Origin: Halicephalobus mephisto
Taxonomy: Eukaryota; Nematoda; Chromadorea; Rhabditida; Panagrolaimidae
Length of the DNA: 64,000 bases
Direction: 5' to 3'
Assembly: GCA_009193035.1 (NCBI GenBank)
Contig: SWDT01000011.1
Coordinates: forward strand, 1,151,248 to 1,215,247
Shown here one piece after another: positions 36,856-48,231 of the stretch. A program made the translations under genes and the position numbers. How positions within the stretch are numbered: position 1 is the stretch's first letter; every line of letters begins with the position of its first letter. Below the pieces are notes generated by a model. It was not told the origin of the DNA, made no database searches, and was given only the letters and a program-made list of their open reading frames with translations.

Positions 36856-38133
36856 ATGGCAAATAACGAATTGGACGTTTATTTTCATACAGCGTTAGAA
36901 CTTGTGAAGAAATCAGGAAATGTGAGTTTTTTATTGTTATTATTTTGGAAATTTATAAAAATGATGATTTATAGCTTGTAAGATCGGCATTTGAACAACC
37001 TGTTTTTACTGTTCAAACAAAAACGTCTAGTACGGATTTGGTTACGGAAACGGATCAAGCTGTGGAGAAATTATTAATTGATGGACTAAGTAAAGCATTT
37101 CCTGATCATAAGTATGTTTGAATAATGTAATTTTAATTATTGATTTTTTAAAGGTTTATTGGTGAAGAAAGTGCTGCTGCTGGTCAGAAATATACTTTTA
37201 CGGATGCTCCGACATGGATAATAGACCCTATTGATGGAACTACAAATTTTGTTCATAGAATTCCACTTGTTGGAATATGTGTTGGTTTGGCAATTAAGAA
37301 AGAACCTGTTATTGGGATTGTTTATAATCCGATAAGTAATGAAATATTTACTGCAGTTAAAGGAAGAGGTGCTTTTAAAAATGGATTTCCTATTCATGTA
37401 TCATCTACGGAAGGTAATTTTTTTGTTTGTAAATTATTGGTGTGATTGTTGATGCACTGCAAGTCCATGAGGAGTTTTCTTTACTCGTTTTCAGAATTGA
37501 ATAAGAGTGTTATTTGTACCTCTCTTGGGATTCACAACATTGTGTCTATTGGACAGTCATGGCTTGATACGGCTTTGGATAATCATAAAAAATCCATTTT
37601 GGCAGGTGTAAGAGGGTGAGTTTTTGGATTTTTGCACGAGTTGAGATTCCATTATGGACTTGCAATGTGAAGTTTTGTTGTTTTTTGTAATGTTCTAAAT
37701 TTAAGATATGTCCAAGTCTGTAATTGTTTCTCAACTCGGATCGATTAGAACCCCTAATATGGTTAAGTCATATATTGAAAGTTTTAAAACTTTTATGATT
37801 GATAAAAGTGGTCATGGGTATGAAAGATTTGTAGGTTTTTTTAATGGAAATTAATTTTTTAGACATAGAGCTTTTGGATCTGCTGCTATTAATATGGTTT
37901 ATTGTGCACAAGGATCAATTGATGCATATATTGAATATGGTTTACATTCATGGGATATTGCTGCTGCTGTTGTTATTTTACAAGAAGCAGGAGGTTTTTT
38001 GATTGATCCTTCTGGAAAACCATTTGATTTAATGGCTAGATCTGTTCTTTGTGCTGGTACAGAAAAACTTGCACGTGAAATTAGTTCGTTATTTACGCAT
38101 ACTGAATTTGAGCGTGAAGGAGAAGAACAGTGA
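36856..38133 (+). CDS. IMPA: Inositol monophosphatase with mutually exclusive exons
   Basis: Li-sensitive, Mg-dependent phosphatase producing free myo-inositol. Exons 36856-36921, 36975-37111, 37154-37413, then either 37495-37615 (4a) or 37706-37817 (4b), then 37863-38133, give 284 or 281 aa (human IMPA1 is 277). Catalytic motifs: GEES (Glu72, Glu73), [14 protein letters not shown] (Asp92, Asp95), GSAAINM and HSWDIAAA. Exon 4b ([15 protein letters not shown]) matches the canonical animal sequence KSLLVTELGSSRTP; 4a ([18 protein letters not shown]) is a diverged alternative. Two acceptors end in AAG rather than CAG: those of exon 3 and exon 4b. It is the middle gene of a close head-to-tail trio. 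Confidence 0.96.
37495..37817 (+). other. IMPA: Alternative exon pair 4a/4b of IMPA
   Basis: 4a is 121 bp with a TTTTCAG acceptor and GGGTGAGT donor; 4b is 112 bp with an AAATTTAAG acceptor and GGGTATGA donor; the intron between them is 90 bp. Both enter in phase 1 and leave in phase 2. Using both or neither breaks the frame: with both, a stop follows about 15 codons into 4b. Only one of the two can be used. Confidence 0.9.
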
Positions 38134-38316
38134 AAGAAATTCATTCCAAAAAAGTATTATTAATTAGGTTGATGTTGATTAATTACTATAAAGTGATGTA
38201 AAGGATGAAAAATAGTTTTTTTTATAGTGGTTGAGGAACCATTGATTATTTTGATTTTTTTGTTTTTTTAAATATATTTTTTTTGAATTTAGTGCCATTT
38301 GTTCCGAGGCTGATTG

Positions 38317-38751
38317 ATGATGGCAGCTACTGCTACTGGTAACACTGTTGTGGTAAAATCTGATTTGAAAGCTGATGTTATTCCGGTATGATGTAGTTTT
38401 TTTTGTTTTTTTATATGAAAAGTTTAGGCTCCACCAACTTTTGATGAAGTAAACGCTGTTACTAAGGAAGTCTTGGATAGCATTATTGGACAAAGTACTT
38501 ATCAACATACGGAAGCAGTTAAGTGGAATCAACAAGTTGTTGAAGCTGTTACAATGCGTTTGGCTGATTTGAATCGTCCATTTAAGTACTGTGTTTCTTG
38601 TGTTATTATGCAAACAGGACTTGGAGCTGGATTGAACGTTGCTAGTACTTGCTTCTGGGACAAGACTACTGATCAAAGTTATTCTATTCGCTGGGATAAT
38701 AAGGCTATTGTTGCTGTTTTGAGCGTTTTTGCTGTCAATTATGCCTTGTGA
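38317..38751 (+). CDS. DYNLT: Tctex-type dynein light chain
   Basis: Light chain binding the dynein intermediate chain and cargo adaptors. Exons 38317-38385 and 38428-38751 give 130 aa (MM start at 38317; the second ATG at 38320 is equally good). Tctex1 hallmarks: KEVLDSIIG, YQHTEAVKWN, LNRPFKYCVSCVIMQ, GAGLNVASTCFWD, SYSIRW and the terminal VLSVFAVNYAL. The N-terminus is about 15-20 residues longer than human DYNLT1 (113 aa). A TTTAG acceptor lies 25 bp upstream of the start and 158 bp after the IMPA stop, as expected of a downstream gene in an operon. Confidence 0.95.
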
Positions 38752-39319
38752 TGTTTAAAAATTTCCTTGTTTATCATTTAATGTTTTCTCAAGTCTCCTC
38801 AGTTTTTCATTTTGCCGGTAGCTGTTCCCTAAAAAATCGCCGTTTTCCTCCCCCGTATTGTGCTTTCTGTCTTAATGTCAACTCTTCCGGTTTTAGCGCC
38901 TTGAATGTCATCATTACGGGAGAATTTTAGAAAATTTCAATTCATTAATAGGTATAATTTCCTCGTGCATGATTATTTAAAATTTTTATCATGCATATAG
39001 GTTACTTATTTGGTCTTATTATGGATCAAAAGGCGCACAAAACGGATTTATATGGCTATATTTTATTGTTTTTTTTTGAATACGGTTTTTTTTATATTCA
39101 AAGCAACGGTGGAATACTGTTTCAACGGCAGCTTTGGTTAGCTCTCTATGTGAAATGAATAATTTTTTTATTTAAGAAAGGAATGTTTTAACATAATAGA
39201 AGAAATTATTGCAAAATTACTACTAATTAGGAGGATATGAAATATACGGTATTTTCTGGCAGGTATCTTTTAGTGCCTGTGGAAAAGTTTGTTGAGAATA
39301 TCTCCTCGTCTGGAAATAA
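38752..39319. other. Convergent 3' region DYNLT / TAK1
   Basis: 568 bp. The first ~190 bp is relatively GC-rich and non-repetitive (likely DYNLT 3'UTR); the rest is AT-rich. No gene seen. Confidence 0.5.
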
Positions 39320-41548
39320 TTAACTATAACGGAGTTTTTGGAGAAAACTGAACTTATGTTTAGAACGTTTTGATTGACTACCGGATGATGAAGAATCGTC
39401 GCTGTACCCGTTGCCCATGTTAGGAGGACAATTTTGTGGTTCTGATGTCCTTCGAAAACCGTATTCTCCTGTTGATGAAGGTATAGAAGGACATATTGGA
39501 GGTGGAGCTTGCATTGAGGTAGGATATACAGGAGCTTGACCATGGTAAGGAGGAGTGTAAGGAGTAGGAGGAGCTCCACCGAAATTAAAACCGATTCCAG
39601 GACTTCCGGGCATTTGATTTGGTCCTACTGGATATGGAGGAGCACCAGGAGTAAGGGTGTAATGGGAACTGGGGGTGAAAGGGGGTACAAATCCACTGTC
39701 TGGTGTTGGAGTAGTAGACTGAAAAAAATATAATCAAAATTTAACATTTTTCGATTTTTTCAAAACTTCCGATTTTTAAATTTTCCATTTTCAAATTTTT
39801 TTAAATTTAAAATTTTAATTAAAATTCGAAAGTTCTGATTGAAATTCATATATGAAATAACAAGGAAACTCACCGGATAAGCGCCAGAATTCGTTCTTCT
39901 GTGACCTGGCATTGTGGGTCTTGGAGGAACGGGCGGAGGTCCTTCAGATCTGGAACCCAGGTCCTCCAATGGAGCACTTGGTTTCTTCTTAGGAGGTCCA
40001 CTTCCGAATTCATCCAGTCCTTCAGGAGCAGAATAATTCATCGGCAAAGGTTCATTTAATTTACTCGCAAAAGCTTGTCTGTTTGTCGTCAGATCGATCA
40101 GAGGTTTGAATCTGTTTCCACAGGATTCGCTTAGAATTTCTATTATGTCTTTGAGTTCTTCGGCATCTGGACGAACATTAGGATCCTTATGCCAACATCT
40201 TTCAATAAGTTCCATCAACGGTTCGGGAATTTTTTTGATTTTTTCTGGACGTCTGTTTTCCATCGTTGCTTGCCAAAGGACCCTATAGGGTTCTCCGTCG
40301 TCTACTGGGAGTTTTCTCGCGAGTATTTCCCAGAACGAAATTCCGAAACTGTACACATCACATTTTTGATCATATTTGGAATATTGGAACACTTCCGGAG
40401 CCATGTAAGCCGCACTTCCTCTGTTGTTCGTCATCGTCGTTTTGAGCTCGGCAGCAGCTCCGAAATCACATAATTTCAAGTCGATGAAGTTGTCGGAAAG
40501 TAACATGCTGAAGTACTCGATATGAAGTATTACATAAAAAATTGAAATAAACTTTGTTTTAAAATTATTTTGAAATAAATTTTTAGGATTTTGAAAAGAA
40601 TAAGAGAGAGAGGACAAAACGAATCAGTTTTGACAGTCAATTACCAGATTTGCCATTTTTAACTTGGATTTTCTCTCTCTGCGCGGGAATTCAAAAATCA
40701 TTTAAAAAATATTATGGATATTAAAATTTTCATAAAATGGTCTCGACATGAATTTCCAGAAGATTCTAAAAACAAAACTATCCTAAAATAGGAAAAAGAG
40801 CGAGTCAGTTTTTGTGAATTGCCGGATTTACCACTTTCTTCTATTTCTACATAGTTCGCTCGTCTGCGCGGGAATTCAAAAATCTCAAAAAAGCATATCG
40901 CTTTTTGAATTACAATTTTCGCTTTTAATGCAATAGTGACTTACTTGGAAGGTTTGAGATCACGATGAAGACAGCCTTGTCCGTGAAGGTAAGTGAGGGC
41001 ATCGGCGCACTGGAGAGCCCATCCCATTGCGTGATCTGCGTAATAACGAACTTGTCGATGATTGTGAAGCACTAAAATGAGTCCTTAAGTAATTTCGATA
41101 TATGAAAAAACTAACATTGATGAAGAGATCCTCCGGCCATGAGTTCTAGCAAAAGTCCTGTCTTGTTACCCGATTTGTAAACTGCGTAAAGTTTGATTAT
41201 GTTCTTGTGCTCCAGAGAATGGAGTAGTTTGGCTTCTTTCGACACCGCTTTGTGGGAAACATTGGGGGCAAGCATTTTCAGAGCTGCTTGTTGTCCTTGG
41301 AATCTGACTTCGACTACAGTACCGTAAGATCCATGTCCCAGATGATGAGCATTACTGAAACTCGGAAATTCCACAGTCCTGTCATCCACCGTCTCGTAGT
41401 CATCTCCCGAAAGAGTAGTCGAACTCGAATGGGAATGCCGGGAGTTTCCGACGCTTCCGGCGTTGGATTCACTGGAGAACTGCCGCGAAGGATGAAGGAA
41501 GTCCGTTGAGCCCGCCGGTGGAAGGTCAATAGTCAGCGGATTCATCAT
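39320..41548 (-). CDS. MAP3K7: TAK1 / MAP3K7-type kinase
   Basis: Ser/Thr MAP kinase kinase kinase acting in TGF-beta, Wnt and innate immune signalling. Exons 41548-41116, 41071-40945, 40507-39874 and 39718-39320 give 530 aa. The kinase domain spans about 65-325: glycine loop GHGSYGTVVE (71-80), catalytic lysine in AALK (Lys91), GGSLHQLLH, HRDLKPSN (Asp182), DFG (Asp201), activation loop TMTNNRGSAAYMAPEVF (human TAK1 TNNKGSAAWMAPEVF), and CDVYSFGI. The C-terminal 200 residues are Pro-rich (PPPVPPRP, PPTPYTPPYHG). The coiled-coil that binds TAB2/3 in vertebrate TAK1 is not visible. The N-terminal 60 residues are Ser-rich. A T-rich TAG acceptor precedes the start by about 45 bp. Confidence 0.92.
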
Positions 41549-43263
41549 TTATCGTCCTGCTTCAAATGCACTAAAGCTGGACAATATAACCTAAAAAATA
41601 ACAAACAATAACTTTAACAAAAAATTAGATAAAATTCATATATCAAAAAATAAATAAAATTCATATATCAAAAATAAGTAAAATTTCATATATCAAAAAA
41701 TTGGTAAAATTTCATATATCGAAAGTAAACAAAATTCATATATCGAAAATAAACAAAATTCATATATCAAAAATTGGGTAAAATTTATAAATCGAAAATC
41801 ACTAAAATTTCATATATCCAAAACCAGTATTACTCATACATCAGAAACTAATAAAATCCATACGTCACAAATCAGTAAAACTCATACGAAAAAAGATAAA
41901 AATCTATATCAAAAACAAACAAACTGTATATATCGAAAAAATTAAAGTTCATATGTTAAAAATTTAGATTAATTTGAGATCAATAAAAATCGGCTTTAAT
42001 CACATAGGAAAAACGATAAAATACAGGTTAGCACGGGAAATTGTTTTTTGGGTGCAGTTTTTAGCTTGAAAGAAAAGAAAGAAAAAATGCGGAACGTGCA
42101 CGACCCTTATGACAAGTCCAATGGAACACAAACCACAAAATCGATGAAAGACCCGAAAATTACAAAAAATTGATATATAAACGTCATTTTTAATTATTGA
42201 TAAACTTTAAAAAATAATATTTTGGAATTATATTTTATGTATTTTTCATCGAAATAATGACATTCCAAAATTCGTATTTTTTTAGTTTTTTAATCATAAA
42301 ATCGATGAAAAACTTTTAAAATTTAAAAACTTATATAAAATTTTAATTATTTGTAAATCAGAAAAAGTTGAAACAAGTTTGAAAATTTTGTTTTCTATGT
42401 TCTTTCAAAAAATCGAACATTCGGCCACTGGCCTAAATTTTAGTTTTTTTTAATTACAAAATTTTTAAAAAAGTTTAAAATTATAAAATTGATATATAAA
42501 ATTTTTTATTTTTGTCTGTAAGTTAAAAAAAATGAATTTTTAAAAGTTTTCAAAAATCTACATTTTTAAAAAATCGAACATTCGGCAACTGGCCTAAATT
42601 TTAGTTTTTTTTAATTGCAAAATTCCTAAAAAAGTTTAAAATTATAAAATTGATATATAAAATTTCTTATTTTTTATCTGTAAATTAAAAAAATGAATTT
42701 TTAAAAATTTTTCTCATTAATTTAAATTTTATTTTTTTTAATTGCAAAATTTTTAAAAAAGTTTAAAATTATAAAATTGATATATAAAATTTCTTATTTT
42801 TGTCTGTAAATTAAAAAAAATTGAATTTTTAAAAACTTTCAAAAATCTACATTTTTAAAAATAAAAAACTTAGTAATTAGTTTAAATTTTAGTTTTTTTA
42901 ATTTTTAAAATCCTTGGAAATTTTGAAATTTGATATATGAATTTTGTTTTTTGTTATTTATAAATCCAAAAAAAATTAGAAAATGTTCAAAGATCTCACT
43001 TTATGCATCCTTCGTTAAACGGGATGTTTGGCAATTGGCCCAGTGTTCGGTTTGCGTCACATTGTAAAATCGATGAAACTCGCAAAAATTTCGAAATTGA
43101 TATATGAATTTTCTTTTTTATTATTCATAAACTCGCAAGAAGAGATCCAGAAGGTGTTCGAAGACTCTTCTCTAAGCATCTTTGGTTGAAAAGTGACATT
43201 TGGCAACTGGCCCAGTTTTCAGTTTCTTTTTCTTTTTTGCTTGCGGCGATTGATTTCTTCCTC
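41549..43263. repeat. Divergent region TAK1 / CYB5R4, two repeat arrays
   Basis: No gene. Between about 41,620 and 41,960, 16-25-bp units contain ATTCATATATCAAAAA. From about 42,180 to 43,225 a roughly 130-170-bp unit recurs, marked by GGCAACTGGCC (42,421, 42,582, 43,029 and 43,201) followed by TAAATTTTAGTTTTTTT and AAAATTGATATATAAAATTT. The last unit stops about 50 bp before the CYB5R4 start, so both promoters must lie within or next to repeats. Confidence 0.75.
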
Positions 43264-46200
43264 ATGGCTTTATCCGTCCCTGAAGTCAAGGTTTGTTTTT
43301 CGTTTATTTTTATTTTTTTTTGTTAATTTCCGTTATTTTAGTTAACAATAGCGAAAACCGAATATGGAAGAAACAAAGTGGCTTTATCCCCGGGCAAAGG
43401 GCTCATGGACTGGATCAAAATTAGCACAAACAGGTCCTTGGCGAGTCAGAAGCTCCCATTCGTTACGGCGGAAGAACTGGTGAAGCACAACACGGAAAAC
43501 GACTGCTGGATATTATTAAGAGGAAACGTAAGAATTTCTTAAAATTTCATATATGAATTTCTTCCATTTCATATATAATTTTATTTTTATCTTTTATATG
43601 AGTTTTTTTCGATTTTATATAAGAATTTTAAAATTTCATATATGAATTTCTTCCATTTCATATATAATTTTATTTTTATCTTTTATGCGAATTTTTTTCG
43701 ATTTTATTCATAGATTTTTCGATTTTATATAAGAATTTCGAAATTTTATATATGAATTTCTTCCATTTCATATATAATTTTATTTATATCTTTTATGCAA
43801 TTTTTTTTTCGATTTTATATAAGAATTTCGAAATTTATATGAATTTTGTTGAGTTTACATAGAAAGTCTCTATAGATTCCATATATGAAATTTCCCCGGT
43901 TTTATATATGGAATTTTTTTGACTTGATATATGGAGTTTTTTATTTTCTTACTTTAGGTATATGATGTAACCAAATATCTCGAATATCATCCGGGAGGCA
44001 TTCCAGAGTTGATGAGAGCTGCTGGAACGGAAGCGGACAAGTTATTTGATCAGTATCATGCTTGGGTTAATTATTGCAGTATGTTGAAGGCTTGTCATGT
44101 GGGACCTTTTAAAGGATCTACTTTGAAATGTAAATTTTTCCATTTTGAAAATAATTTTAATTTTTAAATTTCAGTACCTAGACCGAAAAATCCAATATTC
44201 GATGCAAATCCGGCGCTGAAGGTGAAAAACGCTTCTGGTTCTTTGACACTTGATGAATTCGGTCTTTGGTTTGTTTATTTTTAATTAAAAACTAAAAAAT
44301 CCGACTTCGAGGGGGTGCTTTGGAGTTGGTTGTGGTTTTTTTAATATTTATTAGTATTTTCATATATAATTACGAACTTTCGAAAGTTGATAATGGTTTC
44401 AGATTCGAAAAAACTTCAATTCAGAAATTTCTAGACTTGTTTTAGAAATATAATTTTAAAGATTAATTGTAAAAGTATTCAAAACTATAAAATAACCATT
44501 ACGTAGTTTTAATTTTTAGAAATCTTTGAAAATTGATGATGGATAACTTCGTAAAAAACGATTATTTTCGATTTTTCAATATCTACAGTAGAACTTGGAT
44601 ATAAGATATTTTCATTATAACATATCTATTGTTATAGAATACGGTGTGAGTGAGTTTGGTTAGTCTGTCTTCAAATTGACTCCGCTATAATATATTCTTT
44701 CTTATAACATACGCTTTACCCGGTTCTAAGGGGGTATATTATATCCAACTTCTACTGTATAATAGAATTTCGATATCAGATACTCCCTATAATATATTCT
44801 TTCTTATATCATATGCTTTGTCCCAGTTCTAAGGGGGTATCTTATATTCAACTTCTACTGTATTAATATTTTCATATATAACCTTGAACCCTAAAGAGTA
44901 GACAGAGGTTTTATACTTTATATATCCCAATCTAAAACCCCCTAAATGCATCCAGGAAGGATATATTTAAAAAAAAATTAGTTACGAAATCGTATAATAT
45001 TATAAAACAACCATCACGCAGAATCACAATCGTCACGTTACTTATTTTAGTTTCTGGAAAATTCGTTTCTAGAATATTTCATGAAATATTAATTTTTAAT
45101 TTTTAAAATATTTTTTATAAAATTTGTTTCAGCGCTTCTAAACCGGACAATAAGACGATCAGAATCCGGTCTTCTGTTGGGAATCTGGAGCTTCAGAATC
45201 TGGTGGTGGACGTGACTTCGAAGACACTAAGACTCGTGATCAGAAGATTCGATTCTGAAGCCGTCTGTGTTGTTTGGGACGGATTTGACTGGTCCGACAG
45301 GAATTTTTTTCTCAAAGTTATCTCCCCGAAATCGGTTGATGTCGTTTTTGAAAATTCAAAAGCTCTGGATGAAGTTAGAATTTTCTCTAATAAGGTTACA
45401 AAATATGAAGGTAAAATTTAATTTTAAAAATTAAATAACTAATAATTATAGAACAAGTATTTCATCCATATGTTGTGGAAAAAAAAGAAAAAATGACTCA
45501 TGATAGTTTTTTATTTAATCTTAAACCGCCTTCTGGATTACATCTGCCGGTACCGATCGGACATTATCTGCTGTTCAGACTGCCTTCTGGACTTCCGAAG
45601 CCGTTCACGCCGATTACTTATCGAAGCGCTGTTTGTACGGAATTTTTTGGAGATAATTTGAGATTTTTCATCAAAGTTTACCCTAATGGACAATTGACTC
45701 CTGCTCTAGCGAAGTTGGAAGAAGGTAAATTTTTTTATTTTTGTAATAATAATTTCGAAATTAGTGTTTAAAAATTAAAATTTCGAAAATTAAAAAAAAT
45801 CTATTTTTTTATTTTTATAATAATAATTTCGAAATTAGTGTTTAAAAATTAAAGTTTCGAATATTTTTAAAAAGTTTATTTTCGAATTTTTGTAATAATA
45901 ATTTCGAAATTAGTGTTTAAAAATTAAAATTTCGAATATTTAAAAAAAATCTATTTTTTTTATAATAATAATAATTTTGAAATTAGTGTGTAAAAATTAA
46001 AATTTCGAATATTTTTAAAAAGTTTATTTTTGAATTTTTGTAATATTAGTTTTAAAATCAATGTGTAAAAATTAAAATTTCGAATATTTAAAAAAAGTTT
46101 ATTTTTGAATTTTTATAATAGTAATTTAAAAATTAAAATTTTAGGAAATTTATGTTGAAATTGTTTCGCAATAATGTTTATTTTTGAGTTTTTGCAATAA

Positions 46201-46661
46201 TTATTAATATCCTTGATCTTTTAGGAGATACGATAGAGTTAAGCGAACCGATCGGAAGGAAGGACATTGGAGGTCTGCTTGAAAAAAATGAACATGTTTT
46301 AATTTTGGCCGCAGGATCAGGAATCACGCCGATGATAAACATAATCGAACACAGGAGAAAAATGAAAAAAAACGGACAAAAAACAATTCTCTACTGGTTC
46401 AACAAAAAAGAAGAAGATATTTGTGAAAATATTTTTGAAAAAAATGATTTTAATTTTAGTTTTATGCATATCTTGAGCGATCCGTCGTCGAACTGGACAG
46501 GAGAACGTGGCAGAATACGAACTGAGATCTTGGAAAAACCGAATTTAGATTGGAAAAATGCTTTAATATTTATCTGTGGACCTATGGGATTTAATAATGC
46601 AGCGATGGATCTCTTAATCAAGCTCAAAGTTGCTTCTGAAAGAGTTATCGTCTTTCAATAA
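43264..46661 (+). CDS. CYB5R4: Cytochrome b5 reductase 4 (Ncb5or)
   Basis: Fusion flavohaemoprotein of the ER: a cytochrome b5 domain, a CS domain and a cytochrome b5 reductase domain. Exons 43264-43290, 43342-43527, 43958-44129, 44175-44268, 45133-45410, 45452-45724 and 46225-46661 give 488 aa (human is 521). The conserved GKGLMDWIKI precedes the haem domain. Haem ligands are His82 in EYHPGG and His105 in YHAWVNY. The CS domain is in exon 5. The reductase has PFTPITY for FAD, FFIKVYPNGQLTP, AAGSGITPM and ICGPMGF for NADH. Two inverted-repeat elements lie in intron 4. It is the first gene of the second head-to-tail trio, 250 bp from COX11. Confidence 0.96.
43530..43880. repeat. ~85-110-bp triplicated block in CYB5R4 intron 2
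   Basis: Three copies of ATATATGAATTTCTTCCATT followed by TCATATATAATTTTATTT and CGATTTTATATAAGAATTT, beginning at about 43,541, 43,630 and 43,743. Confidence 0.85.
44586..44757. mobile_element. TA-flanked terminal-inverted-repeat element (MITE-like), copy 1
   Basis: 172 bp starting CAGTAGAACTTGGATATAA and ending with its near-exact inverse TTATATCCAACTTCTACTG (one mismatch in 19), bounded by TA on both sides. This fits a non-autonomous Tc1/mariner or pogo-like element. It has no coding capacity and sits in CYB5R4 intron 4. Confidence 0.85.
44760..44860. mobile_element. TA-flanked inverted-repeat element, shorter copy 2
   Basis: 101 bp directly abutting copy 1 across a shared TA. The left end TAATAGAATTTCGATATC is mutated; the right end TATATTCAACTTCTACTG is intact and TA follows. 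It shares the inner segment TATAATATATTCTTTCTTAT and TTCTAAGGGGGTAT with copy 1, so it is an internally deleted or nested relative. Confidence 0.75.
45726..46130. repeat. ~70-77-bp tandem repeat in CYB5R4 intron 6
   Basis: Five units marked by AATTTCGAAATTAGTGTTTA at about 45,751, 45,823, 45,900 and 45,975 and a degenerate one near 46,047, separated by AAAATTTCGAATATTTAAAA. Confidence 0.85.
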
Positions 46662-46911
46662 ATTTAACGTGTTTTGGGAAATTTAATAATAAGGTGTTTT
46701 AAATCGCCTTTTTGTATTTTTTAAATTTATTCAAAATTTTCGATTTTTAAAAATTTATTTATTGAGAAATTTTCGATTTTTAAAAAATTTATTTATTGAA
46801 TATTTTTGATTTTTTAAAAAATTTATTTATTGAATATTTTCGATTTTTAAAAAATTTATTTATTGAATATTTTTGATTTTTTTTAAAATTTATTTATTGA
46901 AAATTTTCAGG

Positions 46912-48076
46912 ATGTTATCAAAACTGACTTGTTTTTCTAGGACATTTTTGAACTTTTCAAAGATTTCTAATTCTCGATTTTTACTTATTGTTAGAGAAAA
47001 TCCACAAAAATTAAACAAGAAATGGTACTCGACGAATCAGAAGCCGTTGAAAAAAAAGAAGGATTTTGAAGCAAATAGAGATTCAATGTTTTATGTAATC
47101 TCAATTGGAGTGGTTTTTTTGGGATTATCATTCGCGGCAATTCCGGCTTATAGAATTTTTTGTGAAGCAACGTCTTTTGGAGGAACGACACAAGTTGCGA
47201 AAGATTTTGATAAAATAGAAAACATGAAAAAAGTTGAAGACAGATTGATCAGGGTTCAGTTCAATGCAGATGTTCCGAGTTCTATGCAATGGCATTTCAA
47301 ACCTCTTCAAGACGAGATTTACGTTCATCCAGGAGAAACGGCTCTTGCTTTCTATACTGGTAAGTGTTGGATACTGTTATTGAAATTAAGTGAGTTTTTA
47401 AAAACGAATTTTATTTTTTTGAAAAAAATTTAATATTTTTATTGAAATTAAGTGAATTTTTTAAAAATGAATTTTATTTTTTTTTGGAGAAAATTTAAGT
47501 TTTTATAGTTATTTATAAAATTTAAAAATAAATATTTTTATGGAATTTTTTAGGATCTTTGGAGTTTTTAAACTTTAATGGATTTTAGGAATTTTTAGAA
47601 TTTCAAATTTCGATGAATTTTAGGAAATTTAGGAATTTTCAAATTTCGATAAATTTTAGAGATTTTCAAATTTCGATAAATTTTGGAATTTTAGTATAGC
47701 GAGAAAATTTGGTTTTTAAAAAAGATGAATAATTGGTTTTAAATTTTCAGCCAAGAACCCGACGGATAAGCCGATTATAGGAATTTCGTCCTACAACCTG
47801 ACTCCGTTTCAAGCAGCATATTACTTTAATAAAATTCAATGTTTCTGTTTTGAGGAACAGATTCTGAATCCTGGAGAAGAAGTGGATCTTCCAGTATTTT
47901 TCTACATTGATCCTGATTACGCTAATGATCCTAATTTGGAATATTTGGATTCAATTTTATTAAGTTATACATTTTTTGAATCAAAAACGAATTTGAAACT
48001 TCCGTCGCCATTTGACCCTAATAATAGGCCGTCTGTTGGACTTCCAATCGATGCAAATCGGGCCTTGATAGCGTGA
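46912..48076 (+). CDS. COX11: COX11, cytochrome c oxidase copper chaperone
   Basis: Inner mitochondrial membrane protein that delivers copper to the CuB site of COX1. Exons 46912-47359 and 47751-48076 give 257 aa. The basic, Ser/Arg-bearing N-terminus suits a mitochondrial presequence. The single transmembrane span is at about 59-80 (FYVISIGVVFLGLSFAAIPAY), followed by RIFCEATSFGGT. The copper-binding CFCF motif is Cys180/Cys182, with YFNKIQ before and EEQIL after, and VDLPVFFYIDP follows. The ATG lies one base after a TTTTCAG acceptor, so the start is fixed by splicing. The next gene starts only 155 bp after the stop. Confidence 0.97.
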
Positions 48077-48231
48077 TTAGATAAGAATTAGGTTGATTGT
48101 TGTGATTTTTGAGACTGGTTATATTGTGCCTTGTTTTAAAAATGGATATAAGTTCTAAAAGGTTGGATTTTGGTTGATAACCATTAGTTATTTTTATCTA
48201 TGTATATATATATGAATTTAGGTCTTGTAGT

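Noticed and set aside
37495..37615. Reading IMPA exon 4a as a decayed duplicate (pseudo-exon)
   Set aside because: It has intact CAG and GTGAGT sites, an open frame, matching phases and keeps the KSVI core, so a functional alternative exon is more likely.
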